The notes: generated by a model from the sequence alone, not told the origin. Counted from the stretch's first letter, positions 36,773 to 46,589 are shown. The stretch is 64,000 nt of DNA from Chromobacterium subtsugae (GCF_001676875.1 NZ_JYKA01000012.1:61358-125357); one strand, 5' to 3'. Numbers and translations: made by a program.

Positions 36773-37486
36773 TTATTTCGCGGCGAACAGCGGCTTGAGC
36801 TTGCCTTGGCCGTTCAGGGTCTGGATGGCGCGGTTCAGCCTGGGCAGCAGCTCGCGGTATTGCGGATGCAGGCGCAGCATCACCGGCAGGCTGCCGGCCG
36901 ACTCGCCCGGCTGGCAGCGCCGGCCTTCGGTCTGGCGGCTCCAGTAGCGCGCGCGGCCGCGCTCCAGCACCACCGCCTGCACCCGGCCTTCGCGCAGCTT
37001 GTCCAGCAGTTCCTCTTCGTTGCCGGACACGTCGCGCCGCAAACGCTGGCTCTGGAAGGCCGGCTCCAGCAGAGGGTACTGCTGGCCGGGCAAGGTGCCC
37101 ACCGTTCCGCTTTTCAGCTCCGCGGCCGGCGTCCTCCCCTTGGCCAGCGGCAGGCACAACACGAACTCCACTTCGCCGAACGGCTGGGTGTAGAAGCCGG
37201 CCACCGGCGACAACGCGCGCCAGGCCGGATTGACGCCGGCCTCCATGTCCAGCCGCCCCACCTGGAACAGCTGCTCCAGCCGCTGGGTCGGATAGTAATC
37301 CAGCTGGAAGCGGATGCCGCTTTGCTGGGCGATCAGCGCCAGCGCCTGGCGGTAGGTTTGCAGCAAGCCGCCCTCCTCCGCCTGGCGCAGGGGTTCGGTG
37401 GTGTCGTTGGCCACGCCGGCGCGCAGGGTTTGCGCCGGCGCCGACGCGCACGACAACAGCAGCAGCAGACCGCACAGCCTATTCAC
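36773..37486 (-). CDS. periplasmic amino-acid-type binding protein (SBP_bac_3-like)
   Basis: A 237-aa secreted protein with a Sec signal peptide (MNRLCGLLLLLSCASAPAQ) and a bacterial solute-binding fold: LRAGVANDTTEPLRQAEEGG, YRQALALIAQQSGIRFQLDYYPTQRL, then GRLDMEAGVNPAW. It lacks the Arg/Asp pattern of classical amino-acid binding proteins, so it may be a sensor or chaperone-like relative. The GTG start has GGAGG 9 nt upstream and lies 8 nt inside the end of the pap gene, so translation is probably coupled. It sits between pap and recD; the link to recombination is unexplained. Confidence 0.8.
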   Translation of the reverse strand: MNRLCGLLLLLSCASAPAQTLRAGVANDTTEPLRQAEEGGLLQTYRQALALIAQQSGIRFQLDYYPTQRLEQLFQVGRLDMEAGVNPAWRALSPVAGFYTQPFGEVEFVLCLPLAKGRTPAAELKSGTVGTLPGQQYPLLEPAFQSQRLRRDVSGNEEELLDKLREGRVQAVVLERGRARYWSRQTEGRRCQPGESAGSLPVMLRLHPQYRELLPRLNRAIQTLNGQGKLKPLFAAK

Positions 37487-38963
37487 TCAGTCTCGCCTCC
37501 AGCGCGTCGCAGATGGTGGTCAATATCTTGATGCGCGCGAAATACTTGTTATTGGCCTCCACCAGCGTCCACGGCACCTTGCTGGTGCTGGTGCGGTCGA
37601 CCATGTCGCTGACCGCCTGGCGGTAAAGATCCCACTTGTCGCGGTTGCGCCAGTCCTCGTCGGTGATCTTGAAGCGCTTGAAGCCGGTTTCCTCCCGGCC
37701 CTTGAAACGCTGCAGCTGCTCGTCCTTGCTGATCGCCAGCCAGAACTTCAGCACGATGGCGCCGTTTTCCGACAACTGGTGCTCGAAATCGTTGATCTCG
37801 TAATACGCCCGCAGCCAATCGGCTTCCGGCGCGAAGCCCTCCACCCGCTCCACCAGCACCCGGCCGTACCAGCTGCGGTCGAAGATGGTGATGCCGCCCT
37901 TGCCCGGCACATTGCGCCAGAAGCGCCACAACCACGGCTTGTCCCTTTCCTCCTGGGTCGGCGCCGCCACCGGCACCACCCGGTAGCGGCGCGCGTCCAG
38001 CGCCTGGGTGATGCGGCGGATGCTGCCGCCCTTGCCGGCGGCGTCGTTGCCTTCGAACACCAGCACCAGCGAATGGCGGGCGAAGCGGGCGTCGCGCGTC
38101 AGCTTGTTGAGCCGGCCCTGCAGCTGCTCCAGCTTGGCGCGGTAGGCGTCCTTGTCCAGCTTGCGGTCCAGCTCCAGCGCGTCCAGCACCAGCTTGTTGT
38201 CTATCGGCGCCAGCAGCGGCGGCGCCTCGACGCGGTCGGTGCTCAGCATCGGCTGGCCGATGCGGTTGCGCATCGCTTCCAGGATGGTGTTGGCCACCGT
38301 CAGGCTGCGGTAATTGGCGTCCTCGCCGTCTATCACGATCCACGGCGCGTGCGAGGTGTTGGTCAGCCTGAGCATGTGCTCGCCGTATTTGCGTATCTTG
38401 TCGTAGCGCTCGTAGTGCTCCCAGTCGCTCTTGGTGACGCGCCAGCTGGTCGCCTGGTCCTGCTCCAGCTGCTTCAGCCGCTGTTTCTGCTTGTCGCGGC
38501 TCAGGTGGAACCAGAACTTCAACACCACCGCGCCGTCCAGCGTCAGCATGCGCTCGAAGCGCAGGATGTCGAAGATCTGCCGGTCGAAGGCGTCGCGGTC
38601 GCTGCGATTGAACACCCGGTCGAACAGGGTGTCGGAATAATAAGAGCCGAAAAACATGCCGATGCGGCCTTTGGCCGGCAGCTCGCGCCAGTAGCGCCAC
38701 ATCCATGGCCGCGCCCTCGCCTCGTCATTGGGTGCGTCGAAGGCCACGGTGTGGATCAGCCGCGGGTCCAGCCACTCGTTAATCAGATTCATCGTCTCGC
38801 CGCGGCCGGCGCCGTCGAAACCGTGGATCAGGATCAATACCGGGAAGTCGGCCTTTTCCTTCAAATCGTACTGCACATCCAGCAATGCCTCTCGCAGCGA
38901 GGGCATCATCTTGCGAAAGGTTTCCTTGTCGATGCGGTGGCCGATCTCGGCGGATTCAAACAT
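37479..38963 (-). CDS. pap: polyphosphate:AMP phosphotransferase (two-domain PPK2)
   Basis: A 494-aa class II PPK2 with two tandem kinase domains that makes ADP from AMP with polyphosphate. The C-terminal domain has an intact Walker A (VFEGNDAAGKGGSIRRITQ, near residue 300) and Walker B-like DRSWYGRVLVERVEG. The N-terminal domain has HGFDGAGRGETMNLINEWLD near residue 48, where the usual GKG lysine is Arg, so it is probably the non-catalytic partner. Pap-type proteins of Acinetobacter and Pseudomonas share this layout. The gene lies 84 nt after recB and overlaps the next gene by 8 nt. Confidence 0.93.
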   Translation of the reverse strand: MFESAEIGHRIDKETFRKMMPSLREALLDVQYDLKEKADFPVLILIHGFDGAGRGETMNLINEWLDPRLIHTVAFDAPNDEARARPWMWRYWRELPAKGRIGMFFGSYYSDTLFDRVFNRSDRDAFDRQIFDILRFERMLTLDGAVVLKFWFHLSRDKQKQRLKQLEQDQATSWRVTKSDWEHYERYDKIRKYGEHMLRLTNTSHAPWIVIDGEDANYRSLTVANTILEAMRNRIGQPMLSTDRVEAPPLLAPIDNKLVLDALELDRKLDKDAYRAKLEQLQGRLNKLTRDARFARHSLVLVFEGNDAAGKGGSIRRITQALDARRYRVVPVAAPTQEERDKPWLWRFWRNVPGKGGITIFDRSWYGRVLVERVEGFAPEADWLRAYYEINDFEHQLSENGAIVLKFWLAISKDEQLQRFKGREETGFKRFKITDEDWRNRDKWDLYRQAVSDMVDRTSTSKVPWTLVEANNKYFARIKILTTICDALEARLSE

Positions 38964-39047
38964 GCGTCACCATCCTTATCCCCTTGCTTAGCTTAGTTGC
39001 AGTCCCCGGTAGGCCACACTGCGTAGAACTACCGAGCCTTCCACGAT

Positions 39048-42000
39048 TCAATGCCCGCCCAGCAGGCCGTCCAACGCGTCCAGCAGCGCGGCGCAAGGCG
39101 CATCGGCCCATATTCCGCCGCCGCCCTCCGCGCCCATGCCGCGCAAAAACAGGTAGCGCACGCCACCGAAGCGGCTGTCCCAATCGACGCCGCGCGCGCG
39201 CAGGTAGCGCCGCAGCGCCACCAGGTAGATCAGGTACTGCAGATAGTAGTGCTCGCGCGCCACCGCGGCGGCCAGGCTGTCGCCGCGGTAATCGCCGAAC
39301 TCGCCGCCCAGGTGGTTGGACTTGTAGTCGATCAGGTAGAAGCGCCCGCCCATCTCGCACACCAGGTCAATGAAACCCTTGAGGAAACCCTGCACGGCGG
39401 CGAAATCCAGCCCCGCCGCCGCCTGGCGCAGCGGCTCCGCCAGGCCGTGCGCCGGGTCCTGCAGCGCCGCGATCAGCGCCGCCACGTCCAGCCGCGTCAC
39501 CGGCAGCGTGAATTCCAGTTCGATCAGCCGCTTACCGTCCGCCACCTCGCGCAGGCGCGCGCCCGGCGCCAGCTCCGCCTCCAGCGTGGAAACGATCAGC
39601 TCGCAGCCGGCGTCCAGCCATTCCTCGCCGAAGCCATGGCGCGCCAGCGCCGTCGCCACCGCCTCGCGGATGGCTGCCGGATCGGCGCCGAAGCTGATGC
39701 GCTCGAAGATTTCGTGCAGGCAGATGCCGGCCTTGGCCCCGCGCGGAAAACTGAAGCGGTCGCGCGCCGGCGCCTCGGTCGGCGACGCCGGCTCGGGCCG
39801 CGGCTCGCGGTCGTGGTCTGGCGCTTCGGCCAGGTGGCCGCCGGCCGCGTGGGTCAGCGAGGTGAAGCTGGCGATTTTCCACGGCGTATACAGTTTGCGC
39901 GCAAACGGCCGCGCGGCGTAGCGACGCTCGGCCGCCTCCGCAGCCGCCAGCGCGTGCCAGCCCTCGTCGGCCAGCACCGCCATCGCGCCGCCGCGGCCGG
40001 CGGCGAAAGCGCGCAGCTGGCCCTCCACCTCCGGACCATCCAGCTTCAATTGCTCCAGCGCGGCCAGGTCCGCCGCGCCCGGCGCGTGCAGCAGCCAGGA
40101 CAGCGCCGCGGTCTGCATGTCCTTGACCCAGCCCCAGCCCAGGTATTGCCGGTACTGCGCGCGGGTCAGCGCCACGTACAGCAAGCGCAGCTTCTCCGCC
40201 AGCATCTCGCTGCGCGCCGCCAGCCGCACGCCCTCGTTCGCCACCACGTCCGGCGCGAGCCAGGGCGCGTCGCCGCGGTGGTAGCTCCAGAAGCTGGCGC
40301 CGCGCCGCTCCAGCGCGCCGTGCCACAGGAAGGGGCAGAACACCACCGGGTACTGCAGGCCCTTGGAGGTATGCACGGTGACGATCTTCACCAGCGCGGC
40401 GTCGCTCTCCAGCCGCAGCACCGCCTCCTCGCCGCGCGGCGGGTCGGCCACCCGCGCGGCGAACCAGGCCAGCAGCGGCGCCATGCCCTGGCGGCTTTCG
40501 CTTTCCTGCTGGATCAGCTCGGCCAGGTGGCCCAGATTGGTCAGCCGGCGCTCGCCGTCGGGAAGCGGCAGCAGCCGCGCCGCCAGCTGTTCGCGGGCGA
40601 AATAATGGCGCCAGGCGGCCATGAAGCCGTGTTCGCGCCAGCGCTGATGGTCGCCGGCGTTTCGCAGCAGCTCCGCCTCCCAACTGGCTTCGTCCTCCAG
40701 CCGCGCCTTCAGTTCGGCGGCATCCAGGCCGCCCAGCTCGGTGGCCAGCGCCAGCCGCAGCCGCGACTCGCTGGCCGGCTCTGCCCAGGCGTGCAGCAGC
40801 GCCAGCATCTCGCCGGCTTCGACGCTGGCGAACACGCTCTCCTGGGTCAGCGCCACGCTGGCCACGCCGCGTTCGCGCAGCGCCAGCCGGATCCGGTCGC
40901 CCTGCTTGTGGGTGGCCACCAGCACCGCGATGTCGCCGCCCTTCAAGCGCCGGCGCGCATCGCCCTTGACGATGGAAGCGCGGTCGGCGACTGCCAGGCT
41001 CAGCAAGCGGGCGATCTCGTTGGCGCAGGCGACGGCGGCGGCCTCCTCGGCCGCCTCCTTGCTCAACGCCTTGTCCCCGGCGGCCAGCCATTGCGCGTTG
41101 AACGGCGCGCGGTCGTCCTCCACCTCCAGGCGGCCGCCGGATGAAGGCTGCGCCGCCACCGGCTGGTAGGCGATGCCCTCGATCAGGAAAGGCAGCTCGC
41201 GGCCGAACAGCGCGTTGACGGTGGACACCAGCGGCGCGTCGGAACGGCGGTTGGTGTCCAGCGTGTAATGGCGCTCGGCGTCGCCGCGGGCGGCCAGGTA
41301 GGCGAAGATGTCGGCACCGCGGAAGCTGTAGATCGCCTGCTTGGGGTCGCCGACCAGGAACACCGGCCGCGCCTGCTCGACGAAGCAGCGGCGGAAGATC
41401 GCGTACTGGGTGGGGTCGGTGTCCTGGAATTCGTCGATCAGCGCCGCGCTGAAGCTGCGCGCCACCTGGGCCGCCAGCAGCGGGCCGCTGTCCGGATGCG
41501 CCAGCGCCGCGCCCAGGTCGGTGAGCAGGTCGTCGAAGCTGCGGCTGCGCTCGACGCCGCGCCGCCGCGCCAGCTCTTCATCGGCCCAGGCGATCAGCTC
41601 CAGCTTGAGGCCGGCCAGCGAGTTGGCCACCTGCGCCATATAGCCGTCCCAGGCCGCGAGCCAGGCGTCAACCCGCTCGAACAAAGGGTGGGCCGGCGGC
41701 GCGCAATCCTTCTTCATGCCCTTGGCCAGCGCCTCCGGCCTGAGCTTGTCCAGCGTCTTGCGGCTGTCGCTGTCCAGCTCCGGCAGGCCGTCCGGCTGCG
41801 CCAGCCAGCCGCGCAGCGCCGCCGCCGCGCGTTCGAGAATGGCGGCGCTGTAGACATTGCCCTTGTAGCCGGCATGTTCGGCGAACAGCCGCAGTCCCTC
41901 CTCCGCCAGCTCGGGTTCGGCCGCCAGCGCCTGCCAGCGGCTTTGCGCCAGCCGCTGCGCGGCCTCTAGGCCGGCGGCGTCCGGCGCCTGCAAGTTGAGG

Positions 42001-42614
42001 TAGGGCTTGGACAGATAGGGGCGGATTTCCGCCAACCACTGCTCCGGCGTGGCGCGCTGTTCCACCAGCACCTGCGCCAGCAGCGGCTTCGACACGATGC
42101 GGCGGCGCCAGAAGTCGTCGACGATCTCCACCAGCCGGCCGGCGTCGTCCTCCATCAGTTCGGCCTGGAAGGTCTGGCCGCTTTCGAAGGCCGCGTCGGT
42201 CAGCACCCGCTGGCAGAAGCCGTGGATGGTATAGATGGCGGCGGCGTCGAAACCGGCGATGGCGGCGGCCAGCCGCTGCCGCGCCAGTTCGCGCGCGGCG
42301 CCGGCGGGAAAGCGCGCGGCCAGCGCCCGCAGGAAGTCGTCGCCCCCGGCCTTGTCCTCAAGCGCCGCCAGCATCTCGCCCAGCCGGCGGCGCAGGCGTT
42401 CGCGCAACTCGGCGGTGGCGGCCTTGGTGTAGGTCACCACCAGCAGCCGGTCTATCGTCGGCGGCGGCTGGCCGTCGCTGTCCTCCAACAGCAGCCTGGC
42501 GAACAGCGCGGCGATGGTCCAGGTCTTGCCGGTGCCGGCCGAGGCCTCGATCAGGTTGACGCCGCCCAGCGGACAATTGAGCGCGTCCAGCGCCGTGGCT
42601 TCCATCGTCGTCAT
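39048..42614 (-). CDS. recB: exodeoxyribonuclease V subunit beta (RecB)
   Basis: A 1188-aa RecB, 3'-5' helicase and nuclease of RecBCD, which processes double-strand breaks until Chi. Walker A is EASAGTGKTWTIAALFARLL near residue 23, LLVVTYTKAATAELRERLRR near 57, Walker B LIDEFQDTDPTQYAIFRRCF near 390, then GDPKQAIYSFRGADI. TVHTSKGLQYPVVFCPF and LLYVALTRAQYR are helicase motifs V and VI. The nuclease motif LIDYKSNHLGG near residue 1105 gives the catalytic DxK. The start at 42614 overlaps recC's stop by 4 nt; the long upstream frame overlaps recC and was not used. Confidence 0.96.
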   Translation of the reverse strand: MTTMEATALDALNCPLGGVNLIEASAGTGKTWTIAALFARLLLEDSDGQPPPTIDRLLVVTYTKAATAELRERLRRRLGEMLAALEDKAGGDDFLRALAARFPAGAARELARQRLAAAIAGFDAAAIYTIHGFCQRVLTDAAFESGQTFQAELMEDDAGRLVEIVDDFWRRRIVSKPLLAQVLVEQRATPEQWLAEIRPYLSKPYLNLQAPDAAGLEAAQRLAQSRWQALAAEPELAEEGLRLFAEHAGYKGNVYSAAILERAAAALRGWLAQPDGLPELDSDSRKTLDKLRPEALAKGMKKDCAPPAHPLFERVDAWLAAWDGYMAQVANSLAGLKLELIAWADEELARRRGVERSRSFDDLLTDLGAALAHPDSGPLLAAQVARSFSAALIDEFQDTDPTQYAIFRRCFVEQARPVFLVGDPKQAIYSFRGADIFAYLAARGDAERHYTLDTNRRSDAPLVSTVNALFGRELPFLIEGIAYQPVAAQPSSGGRLEVEDDRAPFNAQWLAAGDKALSKEAAEEAAAVACANEIARLLSLAVADRASIVKGDARRRLKGGDIAVLVATHKQGDRIRLALRERGVASVALTQESVFASVEAGEMLALLHAWAEPASESRLRLALATELGGLDAAELKARLEDEASWEAELLRNAGDHQRWREHGFMAAWRHYFAREQLAARLLPLPDGERRLTNLGHLAELIQQESESRQGMAPLLAWFAARVADPPRGEEAVLRLESDAALVKIVTVHTSKGLQYPVVFCPFLWHGALERRGASFWSYHRGDAPWLAPDVVANEGVRLAARSEMLAEKLRLLYVALTRAQYRQYLGWGWVKDMQTAALSWLLHAPGAADLAALEQLKLDGPEVEGQLRAFAAGRGGAMAVLADEGWHALAAAEAAERRYAARPFARKLYTPWKIASFTSLTHAAGGHLAEAPDHDREPRPEPASPTEAPARDRFSFPRGAKAGICLHEIFERISFGADPAAIREAVATALARHGFGEEWLDAGCELIVSTLEAELAPGARLREVADGKRLIELEFTLPVTRLDVAALIAALQDPAHGLAEPLRQAAAGLDFAAVQGFLKGFIDLVCEMGGRFYLIDYKSNHLGGEFGDYRGDSLAAAVAREHYYLQYLIYLVALRRYLRARGVDWDSRFGGVRYLFLRGMGAEGGGGIWADAPCAALLDALDGLLGGH

Positions 42615-45600
42615 CGCTCTTTTCCGCCCAGGCGCTCGGCCAGCGGCAATAACAGGGTTTCCGCCAGCTGGGCGAACAGCGGGTCGTCCAGCGGCTGTTG
42701 ATGGCGGAAGGCCAGCGCCAGCGCCGGCTCGTCGCGCTGCGCCATGCCGCCCTCCAGCACGAAGCCGGGTTGCCATTTCTGCCAGGCGGCGGCCAGCGCC
42801 GCCTCGCGCGCGTCCGGCGCCTTGGCCAGCGCCTCGGCGTAGGCCCAGCTGGTGCGGCCGAAAAAGGGCAGCGGCTGCGCTTGGCCCTGGCGCCAGCGCG
42901 CCAGCCACGGCGCCAGCAGGCCGGCGGCGTCGATCTCATCGGCCAGCGCGGTGCTGCCGGCGTCGTCGTAAACCGCGCTGTGGCAGGCGATGCCCGCCGG
43001 CCGCGCCGCGCACAGGATCAGGTGAGTCAGCCACAATTCGATGCGCTGGGCGGCGTTGAGCTTGCCGACGATGAAGCTGAGCCGGCCCTCCGGCCGCAGC
43101 CCGTACAGCTCCCCCACCAGGGTGAAGCCGCCCAGGCTCAGGTGCACCGGCTGCGGCGGCAGGGTTTCCTCCGCCAGCGCGCGCGGCAGTCTGCCGGCCA
43201 GCCGCACGCTGGCGCGGCCTTCCTCCTGCAGCCAGGCCTGGCCCAGCTCGCCGCAGGGCAGCAGGCCGGCGGCGGCGGCCCGCTCGCGCAGCGGGGCCTG
43301 CGGCCGGCGGTGCAGCATCGCCTCCACCAATTGCTGGCGCAGCGCCCGGCTGGCGTCGGCCTCCATGCTGAACGGCTCGCGCGCGGCCAGCTCGTCCTCG
43401 CGGCCGGACAGCCGGATCGCCAGCCGCTCGGCCAGCCAGGCGCGCGGCGGATGTTTCCAGAAACGGATGAAATCGTGCAGGTTGAGCACGCTGGCCGGCT
43501 CCTCCGGCGGCAGCGGCGCGAGGAAGGGCCGCGGCTCGGCCTGCGGCGCCGCCAGCGCGGCGGCGAAGGCCGGCTCGAAGCTGGCCAGCCGCGCGTCGGC
43601 GCCGTCATAGGCTTGCGGCGCGAACGGCTGCAGCGGATGGCGCAGCGTCAGCCTGGCGGCCAGGTCCTCGCCGCACATCGCCGACAGGCTATCCATCAAC
43701 TCCGCCACCAGCGGCGACGGCGGCAGCGTTTCGCCGCTGCGCGCCGACTGGCCGACATAAGACAGGTACAGCGTCTGCCGCGCCGACAGAATGGCTTCCA
43801 GGAACAGGTAGCGGTCGTCGAAGCGGCGCGAGCGGTCGCCGCGGCGCGGGTGGCGCGCCACCAGGTCGAAGCTGACCGGGCGCTCGTCGCGCGGGTAGGC
43901 GCCGTCGTTCATGCCGATCAGGCACAGCGCCTTGAAGGGGATGGAGCGCATCGGCACCATCGCGCAGAAAGTGACGCCGCCGGACAGGAAGCCCTGCGCC
44001 GAGGCCACGCCCAGCTGGCGCAGCAGCCAGTCGCGCGCCACCGGCAAGCCCACCGCGGCGTCGAAGCCGGCCAGCTCGGCGTCTTCGGCCAGTTCGGCGA
44101 AGACGCCGCGCAGCGTCTCCAGCGCGGCCTCGTCGTCGCCATCGGCCAGGAACAGCCGCTCGCAGGCCTGGTGCAGGCGCTCGGCCCATTGCCGCGGCGA
44201 AGCCGGGGCTTGCCATTCGCGCGCCAGCGCGTCCAGCGCGTCGTAGCAGTTGGCGAAACGCGCCAGCGCCTCGCCCAACTGCCCCTGCGCGCCGCCGTGG
44301 GGCAGCAGCCCGGCGAACAGGCCGGCGGCGTCGCCGGCCAGCGCCGGCGGCAGCACCGTGCCCAGCAGCAGCCTATCCAGCCCCCAGCGCCAGGTGTAGA
44401 GCGGGTCGGCCGGCAGGCCCAGCTGCGCCTTGTGCCCGGCGTCGCGACCCCAGCGGATGCCGGCGTCGCGCACCCAGTCCTGGATGAAGGGCAGATCGGC
44501 TTCGGAGAGGTCGAAACGCGCCAGCAGCGCCGGGCTGTCCAGCAATGCCAGCACCGCGTCGGCGGCGAAGCGCGAATCGGCCAGCCGCAGCACCGCGGCG
44601 AAGGTGGACAGCAGCGGCTGTTCGCGCTCCACCCGGCGGTCGGCGATGCTGTAGGGGATATTGGGGGCGTCGTCGCGGCGGCCGAACACCGCGTCGATAT
44701 ACGGCGCGTAGCGGTTGATGTCCGGCGTCAGCACCGCCACGTCGGCCGGGCTGAGCTTGGGGTCGTCGGCGAACATCGCCAACAGCCGGTCCTTCAATAC
44801 CTCCAGCTCGCGCATCGGACCGTGGCAGGCGTGCAGCTGCACCGAGTGATCGTCCGCCGCCATCGGCGCTGGCGCGGCGGCCGGGTCGTTCAGCTCCAGG
44901 ATATCGCGCTGCAGCCGCGCCAGCAGGCTGCTTCCCTTGGGCGCGGCGAACAGCGGCTTGGCGTCCAGCTCGGCGTCCTCGGCGATCAGCTCGAAGAAAT
45001 CGCGCCCCTGCTTGCCCAGCGAGGCCAGCAGCGGGTGGCCTTCGCTGGCGAACAGGTCGCCGGCCTGGCGCAGCCTGAGCTTGCGGCGGGCGTCGACGAT
45101 GTCGCCCCAGTAGGCCTCGCAGGGATTGAGGGTGAACAGGCAGACGTCGGTCAGTTCGGACAGCCGCTTGACCAGCGCCAGGTACATCGGCGCCAGGCTG
45201 GCGATGCCGAACAGCGTCACCCGCGCCGGCAGGTGCTCGCTTTTGAGCTGGGAGAAGAATTCGTCCAGCATCCGTACCCGGTGGCGGCCGGGGTCGCTCT
45301 CGGCCAGCCGACGCCACAGCGCCGCCTGCCAGGCTTCGTCCTCGCCCAGGCCCAGCAGCGCGCCGCTCTCCCAGGCCCGGATCCAGTCGGGGCGGAACAC
45401 CAGGTATTGGTCGAAAATGTCGGCGATCTTGCCGGCCAGCTCGAAAGCTGCGCTCTCGCCGCCTTCCAAGTAATGGCGCACCGGGCCGAAGGGCTCGCCG
45501 TCCAGCGTCGGCAGCAGCGCCAGCAGCCGCCAGGCCAGCACTTCGGGCACGAAGGCGGATTTCCTCGGCAAATCCGGCATCACCTTCTGCATCAGCCGCC

Positions 45601-45808
45601 AGGCGAAGGCCGCCGGCAGCACGAAATCGACATTGGCCGCCACCCCGGCCTTGCGCGCCAGGTCCAGCGTGATCCAGCGCCCCATGCCGCGGCTTTGCAC
45701 GATCACCGTCTCCGCCGCGAACGGGTCGGCGAGCGGCATCGCCTGGGTCATGCCGCAGAACAGCTCGCCCAGTTGCTCCAGACGGTTGGATTGGTAGAGA
45801 AACAGCAT
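42611..45808 (-). CDS. recC: exodeoxyribonuclease V subunit gamma (RecC)
   Basis: A 1065-aa RecC, the Chi-scanning subunit of RecBCD. It begins MLFLYQSNRLEQLGELFCGM, with VIVQSRGMGRWITLDLARK near residue 37 and the remnant helicase and nuclease folds of the family: SPADVAVLTPDINRYAPYID near 350 and ALCLIGMNDGAYPRDERPVSFD near 630. RRGDRSRRFDDRYLFLEAILSA follows. Length is slightly under E. coli RecC (1122). It is the first gene of the recC-recB-pap-binding-protein-recD set and couples to recB through a 4-nt overlap. Confidence 0.95.
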   Translation of the reverse strand: MLFLYQSNRLEQLGELFCGMTQAMPLADPFAAETVIVQSRGMGRWITLDLARKAGVAANVDFVLPAAFAWRLMQKVMPDLPRKSAFVPEVLAWRLLALLPTLDGEPFGPVRHYLEGGESAAFELAGKIADIFDQYLVFRPDWIRAWESGALLGLGEDEAWQAALWRRLAESDPGRHRVRMLDEFFSQLKSEHLPARVTLFGIASLAPMYLALVKRLSELTDVCLFTLNPCEAYWGDIVDARRKLRLRQAGDLFASEGHPLLASLGKQGRDFFELIAEDAELDAKPLFAAPKGSSLLARLQRDILELNDPAAAPAPMAADDHSVQLHACHGPMRELEVLKDRLLAMFADDPKLSPADVAVLTPDINRYAPYIDAVFGRRDDAPNIPYSIADRRVEREQPLLSTFAAVLRLADSRFAADAVLALLDSPALLARFDLSEADLPFIQDWVRDAGIRWGRDAGHKAQLGLPADPLYTWRWGLDRLLLGTVLPPALAGDAAGLFAGLLPHGGAQGQLGEALARFANCYDALDALAREWQAPASPRQWAERLHQACERLFLADGDDEAALETLRGVFAELAEDAELAGFDAAVGLPVARDWLLRQLGVASAQGFLSGGVTFCAMVPMRSIPFKALCLIGMNDGAYPRDERPVSFDLVARHPRRGDRSRRFDDRYLFLEAILSARQTLYLSYVGQSARSGETLPPSPLVAELMDSLSAMCGEDLAARLTLRHPLQPFAPQAYDGADARLASFEPAFAAALAAPQAEPRPFLAPLPPEEPASVLNLHDFIRFWKHPPRAWLAERLAIRLSGREDELAAREPFSMEADASRALRQQLVEAMLHRRPQAPLRERAAAAGLLPCGELGQAWLQEEGRASVRLAGRLPRALAEETLPPQPVHLSLGGFTLVGELYGLRPEGRLSFIVGKLNAAQRIELWLTHLILCAARPAGIACHSAVYDDAGSTALADEIDAAGLLAPWLARWRQGQAQPLPFFGRTSWAYAEALAKAPDAREAALAAAWQKWQPGFVLEGGMAQRDEPALALAFRHQQPLDDPLFAQLAETLLLPLAERLGGKER

Positions 45809-46087
45809 GGAAGGTGGCGGCAGTCATCGGATGCGGATATGGCCCGATTGTAGCATCGCGCGCCGCCCGCGCCCGCATCGCATCGCTGGCGGCCCTTCCA
45901 TGCCATCGGGCTTGCCGCTTGACGGCCATCAATGCCCGCCCGCGCCGGAAAGCATTCAATAGGCGGATGGAAATGCCAAAGTCATATCCAATGCGCGGCA
46001 GCTCAGCCGCCTCGGCTATAAATCGCCGCCGCCGCCGTGTACCATGGCGGGCATCGGCGCCCTCGGCGCCTCCCCGGGCTCCTGGCC

Positions 46088-46474
46088 ATGTATCCGTACC
46101 TGATCGTCAAACACGCCCACATGGGCTTCGCCTTTCTGTCCATCCTGCTGTTCGCCGCCCGCGGCGGACTGGTGCTGAGCGGCCGGCAACACCTGCTGGC
46201 GACCAAGCCGCTGCGCATTCTGCCGCACCTGATCGACACCCTGCTGCTGGCCTGCGCCATCGCGCTGGTGGTGATGGGCGGCTGGCCGATACTGCACAGC
46301 CCTTGGCTGCTGGCCAAGATCGCCGGCCTGGTCGCCTACATCGCGCTGGGCAGCATCGCGCTGCGCTACGGCGCCACGCCCAAGACCCGCTGGCTGGCCT
46401 TTGTCGCCGCGCTGGCGGTGGTGGCCTACATCCTGCTGGTGGCCGCCACCAAAACGGCGCTGCCCACGCTGTAA
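46088..46474 (+). CDS. SirB-like inner-membrane protein
   Basis: A 128-aa hydrophobic protein with four membrane helices (about 8-28, 48-66, 73-93 and 104-122). YPYLIVKHAHMGFAFLSILLFAARG near the start and KPLRILPHLIDTLLLACAIALVV match the SirB2/YchQ family, named for an effect on Salmonella invasion gene expression; its biochemical role is not known to me. The in-frame sequence upstream is not membrane-like, so the ATG at 46088 is chosen. It is divergent from recC and stands before the pilin operon. Confidence 0.88.
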   Translation: MYPYLIVKHAHMGFAFLSILLFAARGGLVLSGRQHLLATKPLRILPHLIDTLLLACAIALVVMGGWPILHSPWLLAKIAGLVAYIALGSIALRYGATPKTRWLAFVAALAVVAYILLVAATKTALPTL

Positions 46475-46589
46475 GCGCCGCCGCCCTTGACTGTGCCCGA
46501 TGCGAACGCTAGGACACAGTAGGGGCGCGGCGTCCGCGCCGGCCATCCCGCGCCCCGTCCCGGTAATCGACGTCGGAGCCCGCGGCCAG

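Noticed and set aside
35651..37531. 626-codon plus-strand frame across recD and the binding-protein gene
   Set aside because: It runs antisense over two well-supported genes and is Arg/Gln-rich.
39051..41144. 697-codon plus-strand frame across recB
   Set aside because: A shadow of recB, lacking motifs and with the composition of antisense GC-rich DNA.
42615..42908. 99-codon N-terminal extension of RecB
   Set aside because: It overlaps recC's coding DNA; the ATG at 42614 overlaps the recC stop by 4 nt, as in a coupled operon.
42698..45853. 1051-codon plus-strand frame across recC
   Set aside because: A GC-rich shadow of recC: Arg, Gln and Ala-rich with no recognisable domain.
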